From the NCBI RefSeq assembly GCF_002903165.1, contig NZ_PPSK01000006.1, forward strand, positions 123,079 through 187,078: 64,000 bases of DNA. Direction: 5' to 3'. Under the pieces are notes generated by a model that was not told the DNA's origin, did not search any database, and saw only the letters and a list, made by a program, of their open reading frames with translations. Made by a program: the position numbers and the translations under genes. The stretch comes from Halopseudomonas oceani (GTDB taxonomy: Bacteria; Pseudomonadota; Gammaproteobacteria; Pseudomonadales; Pseudomonadaceae). Within the stretch, counting starts at the first letter, position 1. The number at the start of each line of letters is the position of its first letter. Below, one piece after another: positions 34,878 through 42,939 of this stretch.

Positions 34878-35782
34878 GCCGTTTCTCCTCGGCTCGGTTT
34901 TTCGCCAACAACCGTGGTGCGGAACATCTCGCGGCGCTTGCCGAAGTAATCCGAGATGGGCTGATGCCATACGCAGCGGTTGTCCCAGATCGCCAGTGTG
35001 CCCGGCGTCCAGCGCATGCGGCAAGTAAAGGCCGGAGCAGCGGCAACGCTGAACAGGTAGTCGAGCAGCGGGCGTGATTCCTCCGGTTTCATACCGGCGA
35101 TACCGAGGGTGTAGGCCGGGTTGGCGAACAGCACCTCGCGACCGGTTTCCGGATGGCGGGTGATCATCGGGTGGGTACGGACATCCTCATCGACGTTGTC
35201 GCCGAAGCGGATCTGCATGTTCTCGATGCCGGCGTTGTGTGCGGCCTTGGGGCCGTAACCGAACTCCGGGGTGTGGATGCCGTCGAGCTGGCGCAGCAGA
35301 TTGCGCAGGGTTGGAGACAGCCACTCGCAGGCCAGGTACATGTTGTTGAACAGGGTGTCGCCGCCGCTTTCCGGCACATCGTGGCCGTACAGCAGAGTGA
35401 AGGCCGGCGGTCGCTCCTGGAATGACCAGTCGCTGTGCCAGGCACCACCAAACACGAATGGGCTGCCCTCGCCGGCTTCTTTGAGCACATGCACCACATG
35501 CGGATGATCGGCCATCGGCTGTACATAAGGTTCCTTGCCGAACTCGCCGAAACGCAGAGTCACGGCTTCGAGCTGTTCGACGCTCAGGTTCTGGTCCCGA
35601 ATAAAGAGTACGCCGTGGTCCATGAGGGCTTGGCGGAGATCTGCCTGACCGGCGTCACTGAGGTTGTTGAGGTCGATGTCGTGGACGTCTGCACCCAGTG
35701 AGCCAGCCACCGGTACGGTGCGGAAATGGTTGCTGGAGCGGGCCTGGTTGTTTTTTGCCGTGGTGTAAAAAAATTCGGGCAT
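34874..35782 (-). CDS. TauD/TfdA-family 2-oxoglutarate- and Fe(II)-dependent dioxygenase
   Basis: A 302-residue protein starting MPEFFYTTAKNNQ at 35782; the frame runs on upstream to 35962 but the longer start would cross the operator. Iron ligands are His116 and Asp118 in GGAWHSDWSF and His273 in CVWHQ, with a downstream Arg near 283-288 for 2-oxoglutarate. Family members hydroxylate taurine, alkyl sulfates, phenoxyacetates or related compounds; the substrate here cannot be named. The 3' end overlaps the hydratase start (TGA/ATG), so the two form an operon divergent from an AraC regulator. Confidence 0.85.
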   Translation of the reverse strand: MPEFFYTTAKNNQARSSNHFRTVPVAGSLGADVHDIDLNNLSDAGQADLRQALMDHGVLFIRDQNLSVEQLEAVTLRFGEFGKEPYVQPMADHPHVVHVLKEAGEGSPFVFGGAWHSDWSFQERPPAFTLLYGHDVPESGGDTLFNNMYLACEWLSPTLRNLLRQLDGIHTPEFGYGPKAAHNAGIENMQIRFGDNVDEDVRTHPMITRHPETGREVLFANPAYTLGIAGMKPEESRPLLDYLFSVAAAPAFTCRMRWTPGTLAIWDNRCVWHQPISDYFGKRREMFRTTVVGEKPSRGETA

Positions 35783-35863
35783 GGCTGTTACCTGCAGTGG
35801 TCTGTCTTGTTGTTGATGTTTTTGTTCTGCCAGGCAAGATTGCGCCTGTGCGCGGTGGCTATC

Positions 35864-35903
35864 CATGATAATTTCTGCCATGACATGACAATAACTGCCA
35901 CGA
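35864..35903. promoter_or_regulatory. Tandem 20-bp direct-repeat operator between AraC and TauD genes
   Basis: Two abutting 20-bp units (35864-35883 and 35884-35903) share 16 of 20 bases, with common blocks CATGA, AAT, CTGCCA and GA. The spacing of two helical turns in the same orientation is typical of AraC-family sites. The second unit ends six bases before the AraC start codon, so autorepression as well as control of the divergent operon is likely. Confidence 0.6.
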
Positions 35904-35909
35904 GGTTGT

Positions 35910-36968
35910 ATGAACTGGCGTGAAGTGCGTGATGCCACCAACGTGCGCCACCTGCTGAACACGGCTCACAGTATTGGCTGCTCCGTCGAGGCCTGCCTGC
36001 AGGGCAGTGGGTTGGACGAAGGTGTGCTGAGTGCCGGAGCCCGGATACAGCGCTGGCAGGAGTTGGCCGTGATTCGCAACCTGGTGGCGCTGGCGCCGGA
36101 ACCCGGTCTTGGGCTGCTGGTGGGCAGTCGTTACCAACTGACCAGTCTGGGGCTGCTCGGCTACACCATGCTGGCCTGTCGCAATCTGCATGAGGCACTG
36201 GTGGTCAGTACCCAGTTTCGTGAACTGACGCTGTCGATCTGTCCGGTTCAGCTGCAACCGTTTGACGGTGGTGTGCGCATGAGTCTGGACCACAGTGTGC
36301 TGCCGCGGGATGCGCAGGATATGGTTGCCGAGCGCGGGCTGGCAGTCTGGAAGCGTATCTTCGGTGAGTTACTGCAGCGCCCCTTTGTACCGCTGCGGGT
36401 GGAGCTGGCGCTATCGCGAGCTGCCACCGCCGACCGTTACGAAACCTACTTCGAATGCCCGGTAGTCATCGGCGCGGCGAGCAACGCAGTACTGATTGCG
36501 GATGCGGATCTGGCCAGTGCGCTGCCGCTCGCCAACGAGCTTACCCGCAACGCCTGTGCAGCCCTGTGCCGGCAACTGTGTGATGGGCTTGAAGACGTTG
36601 TTTCGCCGTTCGCGCGACAGGTTCTTCAGGTGCTGATCAGCCGTTCGGGGGAGCCGCCCGTCGCCGCTGAGGTGGCGGCTGCGCTGGGGATCTCCGAGCG
36701 TTCGTTGCATCGCCGGCTGGCGGCTGAGGGCCAGCCCTTTCGTCAGCTCGATGAGCGAGTGCGCGGGCGCCTGGCGGAGCGCCTGCTGGGCGACAGTGAT
36801 CTCGGGCTGGATGCCATCGCCGCGCAGCTGGGGTACAGCGAAGCGGCCAGCTTTTCCCGTGCCTTCAAGCGCTGGACCGGCGTCTCGCCGTCGCATTGGC
36901 GTGCAGCTCAGCGGGCAGCAGCGCTGGGGCTTGAGTCGTCTTCGCTGGCGGGTGTTCCGTCTCGATAA
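35910..36968 (+). CDS. AraC-family regulator with arabinose-binding-like N-terminal domain
   Basis: A 352-residue protein. The N-terminal part (about residues 20-210) is the arabinose-binding-like domain found in OruR-type regulators. Two helix-turn-helix motifs lie at the C-terminus, including AAALGISERSLHRRLAAEG and IAAQLGYSEAASFSRAFKRW. It is divergent from the dioxygenase-hydratase operon, and its promoter region holds a tandem repeat that is probably its binding site. It most likely activates that operon in response to the pathway substrate. Confidence 0.88.
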   Translation: MNWREVRDATNVRHLLNTAHSIGCSVEACLQGSGLDEGVLSAGARIQRWQELAVIRNLVALAPEPGLGLLVGSRYQLTSLGLLGYTMLACRNLHEALVVSTQFRELTLSICPVQLQPFDGGVRMSLDHSVLPRDAQDMVAERGLAVWKRIFGELLQRPFVPLRVELALSRAATADRYETYFECPVVIGAASNAVLIADADLASALPLANELTRNACAALCRQLCDGLEDVVSPFARQVLQVLISRSGEPPVAAEVAAALGISERSLHRRLAAEGQPFRQLDERVRGRLAERLLGDSDLGLDAIAAQLGYSEAASFSRAFKRWTGVSPSHWRAAQRAAALGLESSSLAGVPSR

Positions 36969-37083
36969 TGTCGACGGGTCTCGCTTGCGAGACAGCGCGC
37001 ATCTCCTGTCTATACTGACCAAGTCGTCCGCATCCGGGCGGACGCGCAGGTAGTCCACCGACGTTGGATAAGGAGTGCTTCAT

Positions 37084-37419
37084 ATGGCTGGTTGGTATGA
37101 ACTGAGCAACAGCACGGACGGGCAATTTCGCTTTGTCCTCAAGGCAGGCAATGCCGAAACCATTCTCACCAGTGAGCTCTACACCACGCGAGCCAGCGCC
37201 GAGAACGGCATTGCGTCGGTACAGAAAAACTGCTCAGAGGACGGGCGCTATGAGCGCAAAGAGGCAAAGGACGGGCGCCATTTCTTCAATCTCAAGGCGG
37301 CCAATCATCAGGTGATCGGCACCAGCCAGATGTACGCTGCGGCGGCCAGCTGCGAGAAGGGCATCGAGTCGGTCAAAAACAACGGTACCAGCGACGTCAT
37401 CAAGGACAAGACCGGCTGA
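37084..37419 (+). CDS. YegP/DUF1508-family protein (two tandem repeats)
   Basis: A 111-residue protein made of two similar blocks of about 50 residues (GWYELSNSTDGQFRFVLKAG and RYERKEAKDGRHFFNLKAAN), each ending in a GI-SVKxN-type motif. AGGAG at 37071-37075 supports ATG at 37084. The function of the family is not established. It has its own leader with a TATACT hexamer at 37011-37016 and two hairpins, GTCTCGC-TT-GCGAGAC (36978-36993) and GTCCGC-ATCCGG-GCGGAC (37026-37043). A hairpin after the gene may end the transcript. Confidence 0.88.
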   Translation: MAGWYELSNSTDGQFRFVLKAGNAETILTSELYTTRASAENGIASVQKNCSEDGRYERKEAKDGRHFFNLKAANHQVIGTSQMYAAAASCEKGIESVKNNGTSDVIKDKTG

Positions 37420-37430
37420 GCCTACCCGCG

Positions 37431-37472
37431 ACCGGCCGGCGCCGCGAATGCTGCGTGCGTCGGCCGGTTTGC
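37431..37472 (+). terminator. Possible terminator after the YegP-like gene
   Basis: ACCGGCCG / CGGCCGGT (37431-37438 with 37461-37468) with a 22-nt intervening segment and TTTG. The tail is short, so this is only a moderate candidate. Confidence 0.45.
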
Positions 37473-37733
37473 TGGGCGCTGACATCCTGTCGGCGCCCGT
37501 TATCCACATCAGTCTGCTAGCCAGGCAGGGCTGCATGGGGCATCGGACCGTTCTTTCGTTGCTCCGGTCGACATCAGGTTACTTTGATCCCACCCGTTTT
37601 CCGGCTGCCGGTGACGACATCGCTGAAGCTGTGCGCCGACATGGTGCGATAGTGCCGCTTGCTGCTTTCTTGTGGTGCGAAAGCGGGCTGCCCCTCTGGC
37701 CGCAACCGCCGAATTTCAGTGAAGCGGGCTCTG
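37473..37733. other. Leader region of the metal-uptake locus without a credible gene
   Basis: The gap between the YegP-like gene (ending 37419) and the TonB receptor (37829) is about 400 bp. An open frame at 37448-37819 has no ribosome site, no family resemblance and a poor composition, so I do not call it. The only clear signal is the NikR-type box at 37734-37760. I see no cobalamin riboswitch box. Confidence 0.6.
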
Positions 37734-37760
37734 GTATGAACTTTGCTGATTTGTTCATAC
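37734..37760. promoter_or_regulatory. NikR-type operator upstream of the TonB receptor
   Basis: GTATGAA-N13-TTCATAC is a perfect 7-bp inverted repeat. The half-sites GTATGA and TCATAC equal those of the E. coli nik operator, but the spacing between the hexamers is 15 bp rather than 16. It lies 68 bp before the receptor start. A nikR-like gene ends the same locus. Confidence 0.7.
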
Positions 37761-37828
37761 TTGCACCCGGCTCGCCTATGCCTGGCCAGTTGAGAGGTGC
37801 TGCAACCGACCCCGCATAAGGATGCCTG

Positions 37829-39823
37829 ATGCTACTCCCTCGTCTCACGCCGCTAGCGGCTGCCCTGTTGTTGCCTTTGCCCGCGTTGGCCTCTACTGAA
37901 CCTGTGTCGCTGGCCAGTATCACCGTCAAGGGCCAGGCCATGGCCGATACCACCGATCAAGCCTATTCGGTCACCCGTCTGCTCGCTGACGATATTCGTG
38001 AGGCGCACGTTGATCAGGTGCAAAGCCTGCTGCGCAAGGTTCCGGGTATGAATGTCAGCACGCTGGGGCTGCCGGGAGTGGCTGACAATATCTCGCTGCG
38101 CGGCTTTGGAGCCGGCGGGCACGGCGGAGACATTGGCTTTGTCGTCGATGGCATTCCGCTCAACGAGGCCATGTCCCACGCCGATGGTTACGGCGATTTG
38201 AACGTCGTCATTCCGCTGGAACTGGAGCGCATTGATGTGCTGCGTGGCCCGGTATCGGCGCTGTATGGCAACTACAACCGGGCCGGCACGGTCACGCTGC
38301 AGAGCCGCCGGGGTGGTAACTACCGTGACCTGGACATCAGCGCAGCAGAATTCGGCAAGCTGGATCTGCAGGCCGCCGGTGGCTTTGAGGCCGAGCGCCA
38401 GCGCCTCAACCTGGCGGTGCAGGCGGTCCATGATGACGGTTTCCGCGATCAGTCGCAGGCCGATCGCCAAACCCTGGCTGGGCGCTGGGCGCTGGATCTC
38501 AGCCCTGATCTGGAAGTGGCGCTGTCGACCCGTCTGCATCATGCCGAGGCAGACAACCCGTCCTATCTGCCTTACGCCGATTATCAGCGTGACCCTTACG
38601 GGGTCTACAGCGAGGTGCAAAACGACGGCAGCGAGAAGGACTTCAGAACCCTGCGCCTGGACGCCAACTATCAGCTTGATGACGATGTGCGCCTGCTGAG
38701 TTTCGTCTACCACACCCAACAGGACTTCAGCCGCTGGTTTACCCGGCCAGTCAGCGGCGTCTGGACCCAGCGCGAGGAAACCTACGACCGTGATGTGCTG
38801 GGCGGCGGCTTCAACCTTAATGGCGATAGCCAACTGGCGGGCAAGTCGCTCACCTGGGTCACCGGCGTCGAAACCTATCGTGAACGCACTGACTACCTGA
38901 AGTATGAAAACACCCAATACCGCCAGCGGGTCGGGTTGCCGCAACTGGATCGGCGCTTCAGCCTGAACAACCTGGCGGCCTTCGGCGAGATGCAGTGGCA
39001 GCTGCACCCGCTGTTCATGCCCAGCCTGGGCTTGCGGTGGGACCGCTTCACCGGGGATTGCGACCTGGAAGGCGCGCAAACCTCCACGGCGGAGTGCGAG
39101 CGCATGTCGTCGGTCAGTCACACCAGCCCCAAACTGGGCATTCGCTCGCAGCCGCTGGATTGGCTGGAGCTGCGTGGCAGCTGGGCTGAGGGCTTTGCCA
39201 TCGCCCCGGAAACCGCCAAGTACTCGCTCGGCACGAGCAGCGTCTCTCCCAACGTGTTCCGTCAGATCGAACTGGGCATGACGCTGAGCTGGCGTGACCT
39301 CGGGCTGGACCTGGCGACCTATCGCATCGACTCCAGCGATGAGATCGGCCGCAACCCGGCCGGCGACTACGAGAACTTTGGCGAGACCCGGCGTCAGGGC
39401 GTGGAAGTTTCGGGCTACTGGTACCTGACCGACAGCCTGGATGTGTCGCTGGCCTGGGGCACGGCGCAGTCGGAGATCCGCAAGCACCGTGATGCATCCC
39501 TTGAAGGCAACCGGGTGACCGGCGTGCCCAGCCACACCACTACCGCGCAAGTAAATTGGCGCCCGCTTTCGGATTGGGAAGGCAGTCTGGTGCTGCGCGA
39601 TATTGGTGATTACGCGGTCAACGCCAGCAATCAATTGGTCGATGGTGGTTACCGGGTGACTGACCTGACGTTGGCCTATCTGTTTCCCGGCACCCCGGGC
39701 TACCGCGCTTATCTGTCGGTGGAGAACCTGACGGACAAGGTCTATGCCTCCACCGTTTCTACCATCGGGTATGCCACCGGCGCGCCCCGTCGTGTCAGCC
39801 TGGGCATCCAGGCGAGTTTCTGA
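37829..39823 (+). CDS. TonB-dependent outer-membrane receptor, probably for nickel or cobalt complexes
   Basis: A 664-residue protein with a signal peptide ending near ALAS, a plug domain (about residues 40-150, with RKVPGMNV and DVLRGPVSALYG) and a beta-barrel ending in the C-terminal Phe (VSLGIQASF). AAGGA precedes the ATG. The TonB box is not obvious; the segment VSLASITVKG near the N-terminus is the likely place. A NikR-type box upstream and the following ECF metal transporter genes argue that it imports a nickel or cobalt chelate. Comparative-genomic work has predicted such receptors; the ligand here is inferred. Confidence 0.85.
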   Translation: MLLPRLTPLAAALLLPLPALASTEPVSLASITVKGQAMADTTDQAYSVTRLLADDIREAHVDQVQSLLRKVPGMNVSTLGLPGVADNISLRGFGAGGHGGDIGFVVDGIPLNEAMSHADGYGDLNVVIPLELERIDVLRGPVSALYGNYNRAGTVTLQSRRGGNYRDLDISAAEFGKLDLQAAGGFEAERQRLNLAVQAVHDDGFRDQSQADRQTLAGRWALDLSPDLEVALSTRLHHAEADNPSYLPYADYQRDPYGVYSEVQNDGSEKDFRTLRLDANYQLDDDVRLLSFVYHTQQDFSRWFTRPVSGVWTQREETYDRDVLGGGFNLNGDSQLAGKSLTWVTGVETYRERTDYLKYENTQYRQRVGLPQLDRRFSLNNLAAFGEMQWQLHPLFMPSLGLRWDRFTGDCDLEGAQTSTAECERMSSVSHTSPKLGIRSQPLDWLELRGSWAEGFAIAPETAKYSLGTSSVSPNVFRQIELGMTLSWRDLGLDLATYRIDSSDEIGRNPAGDYENFGETRRQGVEVSGYWYLTDSLDVSLAWGTAQSEIRKHRDASLEGNRVTGVPSHTTTAQVNWRPLSDWEGSLVLRDIGDYAVNASNQLVDGGYRVTDLTLAYLFPGTPGYRAYLSVENLTDKVYASTVSTIGYATGAPRRVSLGIQASF

Positions 39824-39847
39824 CCCTCGTGCACAAGGAGTTTTACC

Positions 39848-40558
39848 ATGTCTTACCCCCTACGCAGCCTGCTTGCCGCAACCGCTCTGGCGCTGCTCAG
39901 TCCGTTGGTCAGTGCGCATACCGTCTGGCTTGAGTCGACCGAGAGTGCGAACGGCTACGTCGTCCGTTTCGGCGGGCATGCCGGCGTGCTGGAAGACTTT
40001 CCTCCGGCCAAGCTGGAACAGGTCAGCGCCGTCGATGCAGCGGGTGTGCCGGTCGCTGTCGCCCGCGAGGACCTGACAGCCGGAGTGCGGCTACAAACCG
40101 CCGAGCCGGCGTCGGTGTTGACGCTGTATTTCAACAACGGCATCTGGAGCCGACTGCCGGATGGCCGCAGCGAGAACCTGCCGATGGATCAGGTCGAGGG
40201 TGCCGAGTCAGCGGTCAACGCGGTCAAGTATCACAAGTACATTGCGCGCTGGGACGCGCAGGCAACCCAGCCGCAGGGGCAGGCCTTCGAGCTGCTGCCG
40301 CTGGATGCCGAGGCACCTGCCGCCGGTCAGCCGGTGCGCCTCAAGGTGCTGATCGACGGCCAACCGGCGCAGGGCATTGCCCTGGCATTTGGTGAGGAAG
40401 GTGACGATGCCGTCAGTGACGCCGAGGGAGTAGCGGTGCTGATCGCCCGCAGTGGCGTCAATCGGATCTGGTCCGGCCAACGGCTGGCAGTGGCCGACAA
40501 TCCGGCGTACACCCAGCTCAGCACGGAATACAGCCTGGTGTTCCATGCGCAGGATTGA
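39848..40558 (+). CDS. DUF4198-type periplasmic metal-uptake protein (NikK-like)
   Basis: A 236-residue protein with a signal peptide (LLAATALALLSPLVSA) predicted to be cut before His, so the mature protein would start HTVWLES. That N-terminal His and the two-domain beta layout fit the DUF4198 family that accompanies CbiM/NikM transporters. It probably binds metal or a metal chelate in the periplasm for the ECF transporter. It follows the receptor by 24 bp and its 3' end overlaps the next gene by 14 bp. Confidence 0.75.
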   Translation: MSYPLRSLLAATALALLSPLVSAHTVWLESTESANGYVVRFGGHAGVLEDFPPAKLEQVSAVDAAGVPVAVAREDLTAGVRLQTAEPASVLTLYFNNGIWSRLPDGRSENLPMDQVEGAESAVNAVKYHKYIARWDAQATQPQGQAFELLPLDAEAPAAGQPVRLKVLIDGQPAQGIALAFGEEGDDAVSDAEGVAVLIARSGVNRIWSGQRLAVADNPAYTQLSTEYSLVFHAQD

Positions 40559-41033
40559 GCTAAAGCGTGCCACGCTGCTGTTGCTGCTTTGGCTGTCGGC
40601 CACCGCCGCTCAAGCGCATGGCCTGGATGTGATCGCCCAGCACAGTGAGGGACAGGTGTCCGGTTTGGCGCTGTACTCCGACGGCACGCCGGCTGCTGCG
40701 ATCTACGTAGCCCTGGTAGCCTCTGAAGATGCCAGTAGGGTGTTGGCACACAGCAAGACCGGCGATGACGGCCGTTTCACCTTCGCCGCCCGCGAGGGCG
40801 GTGGCATGCGAGTCATCGCCGAGGGCGAGGAGGGGCATCGCGCGCAGGCGCTGGTCAGTGATTTGCCGAGCGGCAGCAGCGGCAACCAAAGCCTGTTGCT
40901 GCTGCGCGAGGATATTGCCCGGCTGGAGCAGCATTTATGGTGGCGCGACGTGCTGGGTGGCATCGGCTATCTGGTTGGCGTGCTCGGCCTCTGGGCGCTG
41001 TGGCGCAGCCGTCAACCTGGTCGAGGACTCTGA
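40545..41033 (+). CDS. Membrane-anchored accessory protein of the metal ECF transporter (NikL-like)
   Basis: A 162-residue protein. The signal segment LLLLLWLSATAAQA is followed by HGLDV, so again a mature N-terminal His is likely. A carboxypeptidase-regulatory-like beta domain (GLALYSDGTPAAAIYVAL) precedes a C-terminal membrane helix (about residues 137-155). In the Rodionov classification NikL is a small accessory subunit of Ni transporters; this protein fits in position and topology. ATG at 40545 lies inside the upstream gene. The stop overlaps the cbiM start (TGATG). Confidence 0.7.
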   Translation: MRRIELKRATLLLLLWLSATAAQAHGLDVIAQHSEGQVSGLALYSDGTPAAAIYVALVASEDASRVLAHSKTGDDGRFTFAAREGGGMRVIAEGEEGHRAQALVSDLPSGSSGNQSLLLLREDIARLEQHLWWRDVLGGIGYLVGVLGLWALWRSRQPGRGL

Positions 41034-41647
41034 TGCATATTGCCGAAGGGGTGCTCAGTCTGCCAGTGCTGGCCAGCTGTGCGGTGTTGTCGGCGGGCGG
41101 TATCGCACTGGGTGTGCGCCGCCTGGATGAAACGCGGATGCCACTGGCGGCGCTGCTGGGTGCTGCCTTTATGGTTGCCAGTACGCTGCACATGCCGGTG
41201 GGCGTGGGCAGTGTGCATCTGATCCTCAACGGCCTGGCCGGCTTGCTGCTGGGCTGGGCGGTGTTTCCGTTGTTCTTTGTCGCGCTGCTGCTGCAGGCCG
41301 CGCTGTTCTCCTTTGGTGGCTTTACCGTGCTGGGTGCCAACCTGCTGATCATGGCCGCGCCGGCGCTGCTATGTCATGTCCTGCTGGCGCCCCTGCTACG
41401 CGGTGAGCCGAGCCGTCGGCGGTTGTTGCTGGTTGGCGCCGGATGCGGGCTGATCGGGGTCGGTGGTGCTGCCGTGGTGGCCGCGTTGGTGCTGAATCTG
41501 AGCGGTGGCCGGCTGTTCGATCACCTGATCGGCATGTTGGTGCTGTCCCATGCGCCGGTGTTTGTGGTGGACGCGCTGATCAGCGCCCTGGCACTCAACC
41601 TGTTGTGGCGCATGTTGCCCGATATGACCCGCGAGCTGTGCCCATGA
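41033..41647 (+). CDS. cbiM: ECF metal transporter S-component CbiM/NikM
   Basis: A 204-residue, seven-helix-type membrane protein. It begins MHIAEG, which places His2 at the N-terminal metal site used by CbiM/NikM, and has His62 in GVGSVHLILNG. The conserved FGGFTVLGANLLIMAAPALLCH block follows. It binds Ni2+ or Co2+ and passes it through the ECF complex with CbiQ and CbiO. The NikR box and nikR-like gene favour nickel, but the sequence does not exclude cobalt. Start and stop overlap the neighbouring genes. Confidence 0.9.
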   Translation: MHIAEGVLSLPVLASCAVLSAGGIALGVRRLDETRMPLAALLGAAFMVASTLHMPVGVGSVHLILNGLAGLLLGWAVFPLFFVALLLQAALFSFGGFTVLGANLLIMAAPALLCHVLLAPLLRGEPSRRRLLLVGAGCGLIGVGGAAVVAALVLNLSGGRLFDHLIGMLVLSHAPVFVVDALISALALNLLWRMLPDMTRELCP

Positions 41648-42303
41648 CCGCGCCGCAACGGCTGTTATTGGCACTGGCCGGGGCGCTGGGAGCTGCCCTG
41701 TTGCAGCAGACCTGGCAATTGCTGGCGCTGTTGCTGGTGGCCGGGGTTGCCGTGCTGGCGGCGGTCGTGCTGCGGCTAGCCTCGCCCAGCTGGCTGCTAC
41801 GTCGGATTGCGCTGCTGAATCTCTTCGTGGTGCTGGTCTGGTTGACGCTGCCCTGGCATTGGACCGGCGGCGGCCTGGCTTGGAACCCGGCGGGCGTGGA
41901 CGCGGCGCTGCATATCAGCTTGCGCAGCAATATTGCCGGCCTGCTGTGCATTGCCCTGCTGGCGGGTATGAATGCCTTCGATGTTGCGGCAGCGGCGGCG
42001 CGTCTGGGCATGCCCGCGCGGCTGGCGCAGTTGTTGTTGCTGACGGTGCGCTACCTCAGTGTCATGCAGCAGACGCGTCAGCAGGTGCAGCGGGCAATGC
42101 AGGCACGGGGTTTCCACCCCCGTTGTAACTGGCGCACGCTGGAGGTGCTGGCACTGCAGGTCGCGTTAATTCTGGTGCATGCCTTGCTGCGCGCCGAGCG
42201 GGTGGCACAGGCGATGCAAGCCCGCGGCCTGGCCCAACGCGTGCGCGCGCCTAAACGGGCGACTGCGGTGGCGGGTGTGACCGCAGGGCAGGAATCGCTA
42301 TGA
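41644..42303 (+). CDS. cbiQ: ECF metal transporter transmembrane component CbiQ/NikQ
   Basis: A 219-residue T-component. Several hydrophobic helices are followed by two cytoplasmic coupling motifs of the A-R-G type (AMQARGFHP near residues 154-162 and AMQARGLAQ near 191-199) that contact the ATPase. It overlaps cbiM and cbiO by 4 bp each, so the transporter is translationally coupled. Confidence 0.9.
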   Translation: MTAPQRLLLALAGALGAALLQQTWQLLALLLVAGVAVLAAVVLRLASPSWLLRRIALLNLFVVLVWLTLPWHWTGGGLAWNPAGVDAALHISLRSNIAGLLCIALLAGMNAFDVAAAAARLGMPARLAQLLLLTVRYLSVMQQTRQQVQRAMQARGFHPRCNWRTLEVLALQVALILVHALLRAERVAQAMQARGLAQRVRAPKRATAVAGVTAGQESL

Positions 42304-42932
42304 GCGTGCTGATTCAGGCCAGCGGCTTGCGTCTGGCGCGCGGCCCGCAGCGCCAGCTCGCGTTGCCCGACTTCGTCTTGCATGAAAACGAGCGGTTGTG
42401 TCTGCTTGGGCCTAGCGGACGCGGCAAGACCAGTTTGCTGCACGCGCTGTTGGGGTTTGTACCTCTGCAGGCTGGCTGCCTGCAGGTATTTGGCCGCGAG
42501 CGTTCTGTCGAGGCCGACTTTGTCCCGCTGCGTGGCCCCCTGGGGTTGCTGTTTCAGGACCCGGTCGATCAGCTGTTTGGCCCGACGGTGGTTGATGACG
42601 TGGCCTTTGGGCCGCGCAATCAGGGACTGGATCGCCAGCGGGCCGGCCAGTTGGCGCTGCGCACCCTGGCTTCGCTGCGGCTGGAGCATCTGGCGGAGCG
42701 GCCGGTGCAGCAGCTCTCTGGCGGTGAACAGCGGCTGGTGGCGCTGGCCGGGGTGCTGGCGATGAACCCGCGCGTGCTGCTGCTGGATGAGCCGAGCAAT
42801 GGTCTGGACCAGGCCAGTTGCGAGCGGTTGTTTGCCTGTCTGCTTGAGACCGGCTTGCCGATGCTGATTGCCAGCCACGATCAGACACTGGTACAACGTC
42901 TGGGAACCCGGATTCTGACGTTGCCCGCATGA
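42300..42932 (+). CDS. cbiO: ECF metal transporter ATPase CbiO/NikO
   Basis: A 210-residue ABC ATPase with Walker A GPSGRGKTS (residues 37-45), the signature QQLSGGEQR and Walker B VLLLDEPSNGLD, followed by a switch His (ASHDQ). It is a single ATPase, so it should act as a homodimer with CbiM/CbiQ. Length is a little below the usual 220-280 of CbiO, without a C-terminal regulatory tail. Confidence 0.9.
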   Translation: MSVLIQASGLRLARGPQRQLALPDFVLHENERLCLLGPSGRGKTSLLHALLGFVPLQAGCLQVFGRERSVEADFVPLRGPLGLLFQDPVDQLFGPTVVDDVAFGPRNQGLDRQRAGQLALRTLASLRLEHLAERPVQQLSGGEQRLVALAGVLAMNPRVLLLDEPSNGLDQASCERLFACLLETGLPMLIASHDQTLVQRLGTRILTLPA

Positions 42933-42939
42933 GGACCCC

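Noticed and set aside
37448..37819. A plus-strand open frame of 123 codons before the TonB receptor.
   Set aside because: It has no ribosome site or recognisable domain and contains the NikR-type operator, so it is better read as regulatory leader.
37420..37828. Cobalamin riboswitch in the leader of the TonB receptor and CbiMQO locus.
   Set aside because: I could not find the conserved B12-box sequence. A NikR-type operator explains the leader better.
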